DNA from: Tateyamaria omphalii
GTDB taxonomy: Bacteria; Pseudomonadota; Alphaproteobacteria; Rhodobacterales; Rhodobacteraceae
Assembly: GCF_001969365.1 (NCBI RefSeq)
Contig: NZ_CP019312.1
Location: 3,038,001 to 3,102,000 of the forward strand
DNA length: 64,000 bases
Reading direction: 5' to 3'
Made by a program: the position numbers and the translations under genes
Notes under the pieces: model-generated
Seen by the model: only the letters and a program-made list of their open reading frames with translations
Databases searched by the model: none
Told to the model about the DNA's origin: nothing
Shown: in pieces, positions 8,738 through 17,271 of the stretch
Layout: each line of letters opens with the position of its first letter
How positions within the stretch are numbered: position 1 is the stretch's first letter

Positions 8738-9271
8738 ATGCAAGAGACTTTGATTGCAAAGCGCGCACGCCAGTTCGAATGGGCCACAATCGGCCTGCTT
8801 GTGGTTCTGGCTCTTGCCGCCATCATCGCCATTGCCGATGGCGGCCTGTCGGTCGCGGATCTGCGGGACGATTACGACATCAAGAACTTCCCCGACACAC
8901 CAACGCTCTGGGCCATCACCCTGTGGCGCGTCATTGAAATCGCGTCGTACATTTTACTTCTGTGGGTGCTGTGGTCTGTGCGCGGTTGGCTTGCGGCCTG
9001 CGCCAACGGCGACACGTTCCAGCTCGACACGGCGCGCCGCGTGTTGCGCATCGGTCAGGGCCTGCTCGCCCTCGCCGTGGTCGAGATATTGGGCAACACC
9101 ATCATCATCCTCGCCGTGACCTGGAACAATCCGGCGGGCGAACGCACGCTGTCGATCGCACTGGACGGGTCCGGCCTGTTCACCTTGCTGGCCGCCGCCC
9201 TGCTCACGCTTTTTGGCTACATCCAGTCCGAAGCGGCCCGGCTCATGGCCGAAAACAGGGAGTTCATCTAA
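8738..9271 (+). CDS. DUF2975 family membrane protein
   Basis: 177 residues with four predicted membrane segments (about 15-35, 63-83, 108-130 and 148-166), the layout of DUF2975 proteins. A central LAACANGDTFQLDTARRVLRIG stretch resembles the F..a..LR.iG core of the family. Function unknown; such proteins are usually paired with a small HTH regulator of YozG/XRE type, exactly as here. Its TAA overlaps the ATG of that regulator by one base (TAATG), so the two are translationally coupled. Confidence 0.82.
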   Translation: MQETLIAKRARQFEWATIGLLVVLALAAIIAIADGGLSVADLRDDYDIKNFPDTPTLWAITLWRVIEIASYILLLWVLWSVRGWLAACANGDTFQLDTARRVLRIGQGLLALAVVEILGNTIIILAVTWNNPAGERTLSIALDGSGLFTLLAAALLTLFGYIQSEAARLMAENREFI

Positions 9272-9489
9272 TGGGAATCATCGTCCGCCTGGACGTGATG
9301 ATGGCCCTGCACAAGGTGAAGGGCCGCGATCTGGCCGCCCAGATCGGGATCACGGAACAGAACCTGAGCCTGCTCAAATCAGGCAAGGTCAAGGGCATCC
9401 GGTTCGAAACACTGGCCAAGTTGTGCGCGGCGCTGGAATGTCAGCCGGGCGACCTGCTCGAAGCGGTGCCGCACGACGGCGCTGACTGA
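9271..9489 (+). CDS. Small XRE/Cro-type transcriptional regulator (YozG-like)
   Basis: 72 residues, a stand-alone helix-turn-helix: MIVRLDVMMALHK-type start, then GRDLAAQIGITEQNLSLLKSG with the recognition helix around residues 28-40, and a C-terminal ECQPGDLLEAV typical of YozG-like regulators. Its start codon shares a base with the stop of the DUF2975 gene. Probably regulates the pair itself through the AT-rich divergent spacer upstream; this is inference from the family's habit. Confidence 0.9.
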   Translation: MGIIVRLDVMMALHKVKGRDLAAQIGITEQNLSLLKSGKVKGIRFETLAKLCAALECQPGDLLEAVPHDGAD

Positions 9490-9501
9490 CCTGCATCAAA
9501 C

Positions 9502-9529
9502 AAAAGGGGGCGCCAAGAGCGCCCCTTTT
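9502..9529. terminator. Bidirectional intrinsic terminator
   Basis: AAAAGGGGGCGC, loop CAAGA, then GCGCCCCTTTT: a GC stem with one bulged G flanked by an A-run on one side and a T-run on the other. It lies between the convergent XRE gene (stop 9489) and the flavoprotein gene (stop 9534), so it can serve both transcripts. Confidence 0.85.
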
Positions 9530-9533
9530 CCAG

Positions 9534-10205
9534 TCACCAACCGTCTTCGGTGACGATGTTGTCACTGTTCACACCAATCTCGCCCAGCGCATCCCGCATC
9601 GCATCCACATAGCCCTGCGGCCCGCAGATATAGAACATCTGCCCGGTGTCCTTCACATGCTGACGCAGAAACGCGGCATCGACATGCCCGTGATGAAGCC
9701 CATCGACCTTCTCCTCCGCCAGCACATGATCGACGGTCAGATCCTTCATCCCGTCCCATTCATCGCGCAGGATGATATCCTTGGCGTGGGTGTTGGAATA
9801 GATCAGATGGCAGCCTTCAAGAGCGCCCTGCCGCGCACGGTTGCGCAGGATCGCAATGAACGGCGTCACCCCCGCGCCTGCGGCCAGAAAGACGCCCGGC
9901 CCGTTGTCCTCGATCGCGCCGAACGGCCCGTCTAATTCAAACACGGTGCCCGGTTTGATGTCGGCCAGTTCGTCGGTCACACCCTTCTTTTCGGGATAGA
10001 CCTTGATGACAAACTCAAGCTGATCGTCATCGGGCAGCGAGGTAAAGGTGAAGGGGCGCGGCGCGTCCTTCCATCCGTCACGACAGATGGTCAGTTCAGC
10101 CGCCTGTCCGGGTTCAAAATCGAAATTGGCCGGACGGCCAAAGACATAGCGGTTGGTGTCATGGGTCAGCGGCGCGACTTCCCGCAGGGTCAGTGTGTGT
10201 GGCAT
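9534..10205 (-). CDS. Ferredoxin reductase-like FAD/NAD(P)-binding oxidoreductase
   Basis: 223 residues. FAD-binding barrel with RPFTFTSLP (about 49-57, the RxYS/T-type flavin motif), then the NAD(P)-binding domain with VFLAAGAGVTPFIAILR (about 104-120) and the terminal YICGPQGYVDAM motif. No [2Fe-2S] domain is present, so it is a bare reductase module of the FNR superfamily; partner and physiological role are not evident. I start at the ATG at 10205, preceded by AAAGGAGA; the frame opens farther upstream at 10244 without similarity. Convergent with the XRE gene. Confidence 0.88.
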   Translation of the reverse strand: MPHTLTLREVAPLTHDTNRYVFGRPANFDFEPGQAAELTICRDGWKDAPRPFTFTSLPDDDQLEFVIKVYPEKKGVTDELADIKPGTVFELDGPFGAIEDNGPGVFLAAGAGVTPFIAILRNRARQGALEGCHLIYSNTHAKDIILRDEWDGMKDLTVDHVLAEEKVDGLHHGHVDAAFLRQHVKDTGQMFYICGPQGYVDAMRDALGEIGVNSDNIVTEDGW

Positions 10206-10265
10206 TGAATGTCTCCTTTGAACACCCAACGCGAGGCCCCGCATCCTGTTCCCCTGCCCCTCTGG

Positions 10266-10931
10266 TCAGGTCAGCGTCGCCGCAAACTGAACAAAGCGCG
10301 CCCCATCCACCGCAGGCCCATGACCAAAGGCGACCCGGCGTGGCGCCAACCCAGCCAGCTTGCGGATCGAGGCGCGGGCGGCCTCCATGTCCCACGTGGC
10401 GATGTCCAAGGGCAGGCCCAGCCGGGGCACGGTCGTGAACAGGTTCATGCCCACGGCGGCGTCCCCGGCAATCAGCACGCCATCGGACGCCCGCCAGAAC
10501 GAGATATGGCCCGCCGTATGCCCCGGCGTCTCGACCACCTCGAACCCGCCCACCTTGTCGCCCTCGACCAGCGTGCGGGCCACCGGGTACCCCTCACCGG
10601 CAAAGAACCGTTGCTGCATCCGCGCCATCAACGATGTCGGGTTGGGAAAGGACCCCAGGACATAGCCCGTCTCGGCCGCCTCACGCTCGGCCCCGTGGCA
10701 CATCAGCGGCAGGTTCAGCGCGCGGCAGACCTCGGCCGTGGCCCCCTGATGGTCGGGGTGCGCGTGGGTCAGCACATGGCCCCCCACCGCCTTGCCCCGC
10801 AGCGCCGCCAGCAACTTGTGCCCCGACCGCCTGATGCCCGCATCTACCAATACGTCCCCCAGCAGATAACAATTGACCGATTGGCGCGGCATCACCGGGA
10901 TCTGCCACGCCCCTTCCCCGATCTGGATCAT
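10266..10931 (-). CDS. MBL-fold metallo-hydrolase
   Basis: 221 residues of metallo-beta-lactamase fold. Zinc motifs: HAHPDHQG (HxHxDH, about 56-63), GHTAGH (third ligand, about 137-142), GDAAVG (Asp bridge) and a C-terminal FGHGP. Length and the early VNCYLLGDVLVDAG suit the glyoxalase-II-like branch, but the substrate cannot be told. Its ATG overlaps the TGA of the MscS gene upstream as ATGA, indicating one transcript. Confidence 0.9.
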   Translation of the reverse strand: MIQIGEGAWQIPVMPRQSVNCYLLGDVLVDAGIRRSGHKLLAALRGKAVGGHVLTHAHPDHQGATAEVCRALNLPLMCHGAEREAAETGYVLGSFPNPTSLMARMQQRFFAGEGYPVARTLVEGDKVGGFEVVETPGHTAGHISFWRASDGVLIAGDAAVGMNLFTTVPRLGLPLDIATWDMEAARASIRKLAGLAPRRVAFGHGPAVDGARFVQFAATLT

Positions 10932-12337
10932 GTCCCGTCGTCCTGTTGCCCGTCCCTGTCCAACAACCGCACCTCGCGCTGCGGGAAGGGGATAGAGATG
11001 TCGTTTTCCTTAAAAGTATCCCACAACGCCAGATACACGTTGCCGCGAATATTCGTCAGACCGCCCGTGGGGTCGGTGATCCAGAAGCGCAGGATGTAGT
11101 CCACCGAACTGTCGCCGAAGCCCACGATGTGGCAGACGGGCGGGCGGCTGGACAGCACCCGCTCAACGCTCTTGGCGGCCTCAATGGCCAGCTTGCGCAC
11201 GGAATGCGGATCGCAGCCATAGGATGTGCCGAAATAGATATCGAGGCGGACAAACTCGTTCGAATGTGACCAGTTCACGACCTGACCGGTGATCAGATCC
11301 TCGTTCGGGATCAGGTATTCGCGCCCGTCCCGCGTCACCACACTGGCATAGCGCGCGCCCAGCGTCTGAATCCACCCGAACGTGTCACCCAGGGAAATCA
11401 CGTCGCCCGGCTTGATAGACTTGTCGAGCAGGATAATCACGCCCGACACAAGGTTCGACACCACCTTCTGCAAGCCAAAGCCGAGACCCACACCAATGGC
11501 ACCCGACAGCACGGCCAGACCCGTCAGATCAATGCCCAGCGCCCGCACGCCCGCGTAAAAGGCAATGGCATAGAACACGATCTGCACCACCTTGACGATC
11601 AGCACCCGCATCGAGGGCGAGATATCCTCGTTCGACTGCACCCGGCTCGACGTGGTGACGGTGACAAAGCGCGCCAGCGCCAAAAGGCAGCCGATGATGA
11701 CGACGCCCTGCACGATGAGCAGGGCGGAAATGCGCATCTCGCCAAAGCTGACGGCCGCGGCGTCCAGCAGCTCCGCCGCCTCGTCCACGACGCCCAGAAT
11801 ATAGAGCGTGACGTAGATCGACGCGCCATAGCGCACCATCCGGCGCAGGAACAACGACCGGATCAGCCGCGTGGCAAAGACAACCAGCAGCCACGCCGTG
11901 GCCAGGGTCGCGATGATGCCCAGCACATAGGACCGCGACGGCCACGTGACCTCGCGCATGAACCAGACCACCAGCCACACCAGCACGACAAAGAAAATCG
12001 CCCGCAACCGCTGATGCGCCACCACCAGCACACGCATGCGCCATTTCGGCCAGCCTTCGCGGGTGCCCATCCACTCCCGGATGCGCGGGCCCAGCACACG
12101 GCGCAGCAGGGCAGCCGCCAGAAAAACGACCAGCGCAATGCCAAGCTGATACGCCACCCACGGGCGCAACAGCGACGACAGCAACGTCTCGGCCTGGCCC
12201 AGCAGCAGCGTGCCCAGGGACGTGACCACCTCAAGCAGCGTCTCGCCCTCCTGGGTTTCGCCCAGCGTCGCCGCCTCTGCCGCCGAATTCAGCGCATCCG
12301 CAATCCCGTTGCCCGCGCCTTCGGTGTGGTTGCTCAT
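10928..12337 (-). CDS. MscS-family mechanosensitive ion channel
   Basis: 469 residues from the ATG at 12337, which has GGAGG six bases upstream. Several membrane helices in the N-terminal half (around WVAYQLGIALVVFLAAALL, FFVVLVWLVVWFM and YVLGIIATLATAWLLVVFA), then the pore-lining helix and beta-domain of MscS: LAVLSGAIGVGLGFGLQKVVSNLVSG-like region, GDVISLGDTFGWIQTLGARY and IPNEDLITGQVVNWSHS. It acts as a tension-gated channel in the inner membrane during hypo-osmotic shock. Longer than E. coli MscS, so of the larger YbdG/YnaI-like type. Divergent from leuC. Confidence 0.93.
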   Translation of the reverse strand: MSNHTEGAGNGIADALNSAAEAATLGETQEGETLLEVVTSLGTLLLGQAETLLSSLLRPWVAYQLGIALVVFLAAALLRRVLGPRIREWMGTREGWPKWRMRVLVVAHQRLRAIFFVVLVWLVVWFMREVTWPSRSYVLGIIATLATAWLLVVFATRLIRSLFLRRMVRYGASIYVTLYILGVVDEAAELLDAAAVSFGEMRISALLIVQGVVIIGCLLALARFVTVTTSSRVQSNEDISPSMRVLIVKVVQIVFYAIAFYAGVRALGIDLTGLAVLSGAIGVGLGFGLQKVVSNLVSGVIILLDKSIKPGDVISLGDTFGWIQTLGARYASVVTRDGREYLIPNEDLITGQVVNWSHSNEFVRLDIYFGTSYGCDPHSVRKLAIEAAKSVERVLSSRPPVCHIVGFGDSSVDYILRFWITDPTGGLTNIRGNVYLALWDTFKENDISIPFPQREVRLLDRDGQQDDGT

Positions 12338-12574
12338 CCTGCCCCTCCGCTCGGACGCAGCATGCAATGCCAATCGCACACGATCAATCGCGCTTGCTTG
12401 ATCGGCGCACGGAATCCCGCTATCTGCCTCTTCATGACCCGCCTCTTCGACATGGATGACCGCGCCCGTCTGCGCGAACGCTTTTTCGGGGCGACGCACA
12501 CGGTGCTGGCGCGCCTATAAGGCGGCCCACCCTCCATCCATCTCGAACACAGCCAATCCAAGGGAGAGGACCGC

Positions 12575-13978
12575 ATGTCCCCCAAGACGCTCTATGATAA
12601 AATCTGGGATGCCCACGTCGCGCACGAGGCCGACGATGGCACCTGCCTGCTCTATATCGACCGCCACCTGGTCCACGAAGTGACCAGCCCGCAAGCCTTC
12701 GAAGGGCTGCGCATGGCGGGCCGCCCGGTCCGCGCCCCCGACAAGACCATCGCCGTGCCGGACCACAACGTGCCCACGACGGCCGGGCGCGAAGACCCCA
12801 AGAACATGACCGAGGATTCAGCCATTCAGGTCGCCGCCCTCGACAAGAACGCGCGCGACTTCGGCATCCACTACTATCCGGTGTCCGACGTCCGCCAGGG
12901 CATCGTCCACATCGTCGGCCCCGAACAGGGCTGGACGCTGCCGGGCATGACGGTCGTGTGCGGTGACAGCCACACGGCGACCCACGGTGCATTCGGCGCG
13001 CTCGCCCACGGCATCGGCACATCCGAAGTCGAACACGTGCTCGCCACCCAAACGCTGATCCAGAAGAAATCGAAGAACATGAAGGTCGAGATCACGGGCA
13101 AACTCCGCCCCGGCGTCACGGCCAAGGACATCACCCTGTCCGTCATCGGTGAAACAGGCACCGCAGGCGGCACCGGCTACGTCATCGAATATTGCGGCGA
13201 AGCCATCCGCGACCTGTCGATGGAAGGCCGCATGACCGTCTGCAACATGGCGATCGAAGGCGGCGCACGCGCGGGCCTCATCGCACCGGACGAAAAGACC
13301 TATGACTACGTCAAGGGCCGCCCCCACGCCCCCAAGGGCGCGCAGTTCGAAGCAGCCCTTGCGTGGTGGAAAACCCTCTACTCCGACGACGACGCCCACT
13401 GGGACAAGGTCATCACGATCAAGGGCGAAGACATCGCGCCGGTCGTCACATGGGGCACCTCGCCCGAGGACGTGCTGCCGATCACGGCCACCGTGCCATC
13501 GGCGGATGACTTCGAAGGCGGCAAGGTCGGCGCGGCGCAACGCTCGCTCGACTATATGGGCCTGACCCCCGGCACACCGCTCTCGGATATCGAGATCGAC
13601 ACCGTCTTTATCGGGTCCTGCACCAACGGTCGGATCGAGGACTTGCGCGCCGCCGCCGAAATCCTCAAGGGCAAGAAGATCAAGGTCAAACGCGCCATGG
13701 TCGTCCCCGGCTCGGGCCTCGTCCGCGCGCAGGCCGAGGAAGAAGGGCTTGCAGACATCTTCAAGGAGGCCGGTTTCGAATGGCGCCTTGCGGGCTGTTC
13801 CATGTGCCTCGCGATGAACCCGGACCAGCTGGCCGAGGACGAGCGCTGTGCCTCCACCTCCAACCGCAACTTCGAAGGGCGGCAGGGCTACAAGGGGCGC
13901 ACGCACCTCGTGTCCCCCGGCATGGCGGCGGCGGCGGCAATCACCGGCAAGCTGACGGATGTCCGCGAACTGATGTGA
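12575..13978 (+). CDS. leuC: 3-Isopropylmalate dehydratase large subunit LeuC
   Basis: 467 residues, full length. Aconitase-superfamily motifs: [57 protein letters not shown] and [11 protein letters not shown]; the Cys of GSCTNG and the two of GCSMC ligate the catalytic [4Fe-4S] cluster. With LeuD it isomerises 2- to 3-isopropylmalate in leucine biosynthesis. GGAGAGGA lies a few bases upstream of the ATG. leuD is separated from it by a patatin and a DUF2945 gene and leuB lies farther on, so the leucine genes here are a loose cluster rather than a strict operon. Confidence 0.98.
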   Translation: MSPKTLYDKIWDAHVAHEADDGTCLLYIDRHLVHEVTSPQAFEGLRMAGRPVRAPDKTIAVPDHNVPTTAGREDPKNMTEDSAIQVAALDKNARDFGIHYYPVSDVRQGIVHIVGPEQGWTLPGMTVVCGDSHTATHGAFGALAHGIGTSEVEHVLATQTLIQKKSKNMKVEITGKLRPGVTAKDITLSVIGETGTAGGTGYVIEYCGEAIRDLSMEGRMTVCNMAIEGGARAGLIAPDEKTYDYVKGRPHAPKGAQFEAALAWWKTLYSDDDAHWDKVITIKGEDIAPVVTWGTSPEDVLPITATVPSADDFEGGKVGAAQRSLDYMGLTPGTPLSDIEIDTVFIGSCTNGRIEDLRAAAEILKGKKIKVKRAMVVPGSGLVRAQAEEEGLADIFKEAGFEWRLAGCSMCLAMNPDQLAEDERCASTSNRNFEGRQGYKGRTHLVSPGMAAAAAITGKLTDVRELM

Positions 13979-14101
13979 GGCAGCATATAGCGGCGCCACG
14001 CAACACGCACGAGCCACTCGTAAAAGTTGCATGACGCCGCCAATCGCCTACGGTGACGCGCATTGAAATTTGCACATTGCGCATCACGAAGGAGTTCACA
14101 C

Positions 14102-15103
14102 ATGGTCTTCAAAGTCTTGTCCTGCGACGGCGGCGGTATCCGCGGATACATGACCGCCCGCATCATCGACGCATTGAACACGCAAACCTATGGCCAGCTT
14201 CTGTCCGAGGTCGACGGCCTGTTCGGCACATCGACCGGCGGGCTGGTGTCCATCGGCCTTGCCGTGGGCATGACACCGGAACAACTGCGCGAAGTCTACC
14301 GCGATCAGGCGGGCACGATCTTTACACCCAACGGCATCTTCGATGCGTCATTGGGCAGCGGGCCGGGGATTTTCGAATGCCAATACGTGGCGACTGGCCT
14401 GCATGACGTCATGTACGCCTATACGCAGGACACGACATTCGGCGCCCTCTCCACAGACAAGCTCCTGTGCGTGAACACGGCGCAATTGCAGGACACGACG
14501 CTGCCGCACCCGCGCTGGCAGCCCAAGACGCTGAACAACCGGGGTATCGACACGCCCGCATCGGTCAAGCTGATCGACGCGGCACTCGCAACCTCGGCCG
14601 CGCCCACCTATTTCCCGCCGCACCTGATCGACGGCATGGGGTATTTTGCGGATGGCGGCACCTTCGCCAACAATCCGCTGCTCAACGGGATCAACGTCGC
14701 CCAGCGCGCGCACCTGATCAGCGACATCGCACAGGTCAGTGCCATCTCCATCGGCACGGGCGTCTTGAAAACCGGCATCGCCCAAGACGCCGTGCCACCC
14801 CCGCTGGACTGGGGCGCGTTGCCCTGGCTGCGCCCGCGCGAGGCGGATGACGTAATCCCGTCCACCGCACTTTTGAACCTCGCGCTTGATTTGTCGGCGG
14901 GCAATATCAGCGCGCTGGCCGCTGGGCTGATGGGGGACAAGGTGATCCGGTTGGACCCCGTGCTCGACACGCCAGTGCCGCTCGACGGCTATTCGATGCA
15001 GGATTTCACCACCATGGACACTGCGGTGGACGCTCTCATCGCATCGCAAGAGTTCGAGGACGCGAAAAACGCGGTCCTGCAATGGAAGGCGTCAGCGCAA
15101 TGA
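14102..15103 (+). CDS. Patatin-like phospholipase
   Basis: 333 residues. Patatin signatures: oxyanion loop CDGGGIRG (about 8-15), nucleophile elbow GTSTGGL (Ser of GxSxG at about 43) and the catalytic Asp in YFADGGTFANNP (about 184-195). Predicted to hydrolyse acyl chains of phospholipids or related lipids; no signal peptide, so cytoplasmic or membrane-face acting. GAAGGAG precedes the ATG by seven bases. It lies between leuC and leuD with no obvious link to leucine synthesis. Similar stand-alone patatins can be housekeeping lipases or defence effectors; nothing adjacent suggests a signal-activated (CBASS-type) arrangement. Confidence 0.92.
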   Translation: MVFKVLSCDGGGIRGYMTARIIDALNTQTYGQLLSEVDGLFGTSTGGLVSIGLAVGMTPEQLREVYRDQAGTIFTPNGIFDASLGSGPGIFECQYVATGLHDVMYAYTQDTTFGALSTDKLLCVNTAQLQDTTLPHPRWQPKTLNNRGIDTPASVKLIDAALATSAAPTYFPPHLIDGMGYFADGGTFANNPLLNGINVAQRAHLISDIAQVSAISIGTGVLKTGIAQDAVPPPLDWGALPWLRPREADDVIPSTALLNLALDLSAGNISALAAGLMGDKVIRLDPVLDTPVPLDGYSMQDFTTMDTAVDALIASQEFEDAKNAVLQWKASAQ

Positions 15104-15120
15104 CCGCGATGATGACCCGC

Positions 15121-15336
15121 CTACGACGCCTTGCGCACCTCGCTGTCGGACTTCAGCACCTCGTCGCCGTCCTCCTGCGCGATCTTGTAGGCCGGTTCAT
15201 CCTCGCTCGCGTCGCGGGTCACGTCGCTGCCCTTGATCTTGAGCGTTGTCTTCTGGGTATAGACCTTGACGATCTTGCCGGTCCCCGTGCCGTTGCCCCA
15301 GTCCCATTCCACCTGCGTGCCTTCGCTGTATGACAT
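15121..15336 (-). CDS. DUF2945 (HVA1 / TUDOR-like) small protein
   Basis: 71 residues. The sequence MSYSEGTQVEWDWGNG-GTGKIV, TLKIKGSDVTRDASEDEPAYKI and the acidic/polar C-terminus match the DUF2945 'hypervirulence-associated protein' family, small SH3/TUDOR-like proteins of unknown function. The ATG at 15336 has GGAG six bases upstream; an in-frame TTG at 15342 is less likely. Oriented against its leucine-gene neighbours and sharing the 15337-15522 intergenic region with leuD. Confidence 0.85.
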   Translation of the reverse strand: MSYSEGTQVEWDWGNGTGTGKIVKVYTQKTTLKIKGSDVTRDASEDEPAYKIAQEDGDEVLKSDSEVRKAS

Positions 15337-15412
15337 GACCAACTCCGTTTTTCATAGCGTCGGCACTCAAACGTCAGGGGCCCGCATCGGGTTCCGCTCT
15401 CCACCGGTGTAC

Positions 15413-15450
15413 GGCCTGTGCACAGGTTGTGCATACATTGTGCACAGGCC
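15413..15450. promoter_or_regulatory. 38-bp dyad upstream of leuD
   Basis: Perfect 12-bp inverted repeat GGCCTGTGCACA / TGTGCACAGGCC separated by 14 bases that themselves contain another TTGTGCA unit. It lies 73 bases before the leuD ATG. It has no T-run after it, so an operator or RNA structure is more likely than a terminator. Confidence 0.6.
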
Positions 15451-15522
15451 CTCCGCTGCGCCGCACCACAAGATGTAGGGTGGGGGTTCACCCTGCCGCA
15501 AACCTCCGAAAGGTTAACAGAA

Positions 15523-16128
15523 ATGGACAAATTCGAAACACTCACAGGGATCGCGGCGCCCATGCCGCTGGTGAATATCGACACCGACATGATCATCCCC
15601 AAGCAATTCCTGAAAACGATCAAGCGCTCCGGCCTTGGCGCGAACCTCTTTGACGAGATGCGCTTTGACCGTCAGGGCAACGAAATTCCGGACTTCGTGC
15701 TGAACCAGGACGCCTACCGCAACGCCGAGATTCTGGTCGCTGGTGACAATTTCGGCTGCGGCTCGTCCCGCGAACACGCGCCGTGGGCGATCAAGGATTT
15801 CGGCATCCGTTGCGTCATATCCACCTCATTTGCCGACATTTTCTACAACAACTGCTTCAAGAACGGCATCCTGCCCATCGCCCTGCCACCCGAAGCCGTC
15901 GACGTGTTGATGAAGGATGCCGAGAAAGGGGCCAACGCCCGCATGACCGTCGATCTGGAAAAACAAACGGTGACGACCTCGGATGGCGAGAGCTTCAGCT
16001 TCGAGGTGGACGCCTTCAAAAAGCACTGCCTGCTGGAAGGTCTCGATGACATCGGCCTGACCATGGAAAAGGCCGCAAGCATCGACACGTTCGAGGCGCA
16101 AGCGGCCCAGGCACGTCCGTGGGTGTGA
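15523..16128 (+). CDS. leuD: 3-Isopropylmalate dehydratase small subunit LeuD
   Basis: 201 residues, normal length. Motifs: [16 protein letters not shown] near the N-terminus, [21 protein letters not shown] (in pieces around residues 77-96) and [17 protein letters not shown]. It supplies the swivelling substrate-recognition domain to LeuC. The ATG at 15523 is preceded by GAAAGG nine bases upstream; the frame is open to 15418 through the dyad region, which is not coding in homologues. Confidence 0.98.
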   Translation: MDKFETLTGIAAPMPLVNIDTDMIIPKQFLKTIKRSGLGANLFDEMRFDRQGNEIPDFVLNQDAYRNAEILVAGDNFGCGSSREHAPWAIKDFGIRCVISTSFADIFYNNCFKNGILPIALPPEAVDVLMKDAEKGANARMTVDLEKQTVTTSDGESFSFEVDAFKKHCLLEGLDDIGLTMEKAASIDTFEAQAAQARPWV

Positions 16129-16132
16129 CCGC

Positions 16133-16150
16133 GCATTAACCAGTTAATGC
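16133..16150. promoter_or_regulatory. Perfect palindrome after leuD
   Basis: GCATTAAC-CA-GTTAATGC, 8-bp arms with a 2-bp centre, four bases beyond the leuD stop. It holds two TTAA half-sites four bases apart, so it is not the standard CtrA spacing. Could be an operator for the downstream membrane gene or a short transcript-end structure. Confidence 0.4.
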
Positions 16151-16180
16151 TATCAAAGAGGCTGCGGCTATGCCTCTCTC

Positions 16181-16208
16181 GGGGCGCAAACACAACATCT
16201 TGCGCCCC
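16181..16208. terminator. Stem-loop downstream of leuD
   Basis: GGGGCGCAA, 10-base loop, TTGCGCCCC: a perfect 9-bp stem about 50 bases after the leuD stop. No T-tract follows (GCCAAAATCC), so if it ends leuD transcription it is an atypical terminator. Confidence 0.45.
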
Positions 16209-16272
16209 GCCAAAATCCCGCCGTAGAAATGATGCACAAACGCACCACACCCACCCTCAAAAAGCCAGATCA

Positions 16273-16287
16273 TTAACCTTTGATTAA
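16273..16287. promoter_or_regulatory. CtrA-type binding site TTAA-N7-TTAA
   Basis: TTAACCTTTGATTAA matches exactly the alphaproteobacterial CtrA consensus TTAA-N7-TTAA. It lies 80 to 150 bases upstream of the candidate starts of the membrane-protein gene that follows. A single consensus match can occur by chance, but in a GC-rich genome it is uncommon. Confidence 0.5.
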
Positions 16288-16366
16288 CCCTGAGCTTGAG
16301 ACACCGGGGCAATCACGGCACAAATGTGTCGAGAATGAGGCACCCGCCTGACCCGGTGGGATCAAG

Positions 16367-17260
16367 TTGGAACAAGTACGCGGCAACGTATCGCGGCTGG
16401 CCAGTTTGAAGGGATCGAGAAACGTGATTGCACGAATGTCAGGCGCTGTGATGCGCGGATTATTGGTGGCTTTGATGATCGCCATACCTGGGCTTGTCGT
16501 GCCGGGTGTGTCGATGGACGCATCACAAGCCACTGTTTTGATTGCGCTTCTTGCTGCGATCATGACCTTCATCGAATACAACGCGCGCAGCCCCAGCATC
16601 GTGGAGTTCCGCGATGCCGCCCCGTTCAACCGCCTTCGTTTCGTGGCGTTGCTGACGACCGTTTTCCTGCTCAGCATGATCTGCCGGGGCAAGACAGACC
16701 CGACGCTCCTGACCAATGCACTGACCTCGGTCGGCACGATCATCGGCAACAGCATCGACTTCCCCTACAGCCCGGTGCGGCTGGTGGTTCTGATGCTGCC
16801 ACAGGACTCGCATGACAGCATCGTGCAGTCGGTCCGCACCGCCGCTGGCCTCTCCTACCTGATCTCCCTGACCGCCATGGCGATGTTCCTCTTCCTCGTC
16901 CGCGTGCTGGGATGGCCGTCCCGCAATGGCTCCTTCAACGTCTGGGTCAACCTGCCCCTCTTCGACCCAACAGCGGGCGGCGATGTGCTTTACCGACTGA
17001 ACCGCGACGCGCGGATCAACATCGCACTCGGGTTCCTCTTGCCCTTCCTCATTCCGGCGGTGGTCAAGATGGCCGCAGACCTGCTAAACCCGATCACGCT
17101 TGAGAACCCGCAAACCCTGATCTGGACGATGAGCGCATGGGCCTTTCTTCCCGCCAGCATGATCATGCGCGGCATCGCGATGCAGCGGATCGCCGACATG
17201 ATCAAGGACCAGCGCAAGCGGGCCTACGCCAACGCCGACGCGGATATGCTGCTGGCCTGA
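16367..17260 (+). CDS. Multi-pass membrane protein, unknown function
   Basis: About 297 residues if the TTG at 16367 is used. The N-terminal LASLKGSRNVIARMSGAVMRG is followed by membrane segments around residues 31-47, 52-70, 92-106, 158-180 and 213-235. The central part has the motif YNARSPSIVEFRDAAPFNR. I recognise it only as a conserved-looking rhodobacterial membrane protein. Start uncertain: GTG at 16424 and ATG at 16436 are alternatives, but the segment before them looks protein-like. Its end abuts the EEP gene with 11 bases between, suggesting co-transcription. A CtrA-type site lies upstream. Confidence 0.8.
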   Translation: MEQVRGNVSRLASLKGSRNVIARMSGAVMRGLLVALMIAIPGLVVPGVSMDASQATVLIALLAAIMTFIEYNARSPSIVEFRDAAPFNRLRFVALLTTVFLLSMICRGKTDPTLLTNALTSVGTIIGNSIDFPYSPVRLVVLMLPQDSHDSIVQSVRTAAGLSYLISLTAMAMFLFLVRVLGWPSRNGSFNVWVNLPLFDPTAGGDVLYRLNRDARINIALGFLLPFLIPAVVKMAADLLNPITLENPQTLIWTMSAWAFLPASMIMRGIAMQRIADMIKDQRKRAYANADADMLLA

Positions 17261-17271
17261 TCGCAGCCTTC

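Noticed and set aside
12434-12520. 28-residue frame (MTRLFDMDDRARLRERFF...) before leuC
   Set aside because: No clear ribosome site and no leucine run expected of an attenuator peptide; too weak to call a gene or a leuC leader.
14102-15103. Patatin as a CBASS-type effector
   Set aside because: No cyclase, HORMA or other defence partner is adjacent; the neighbours are leucine biosynthesis genes.
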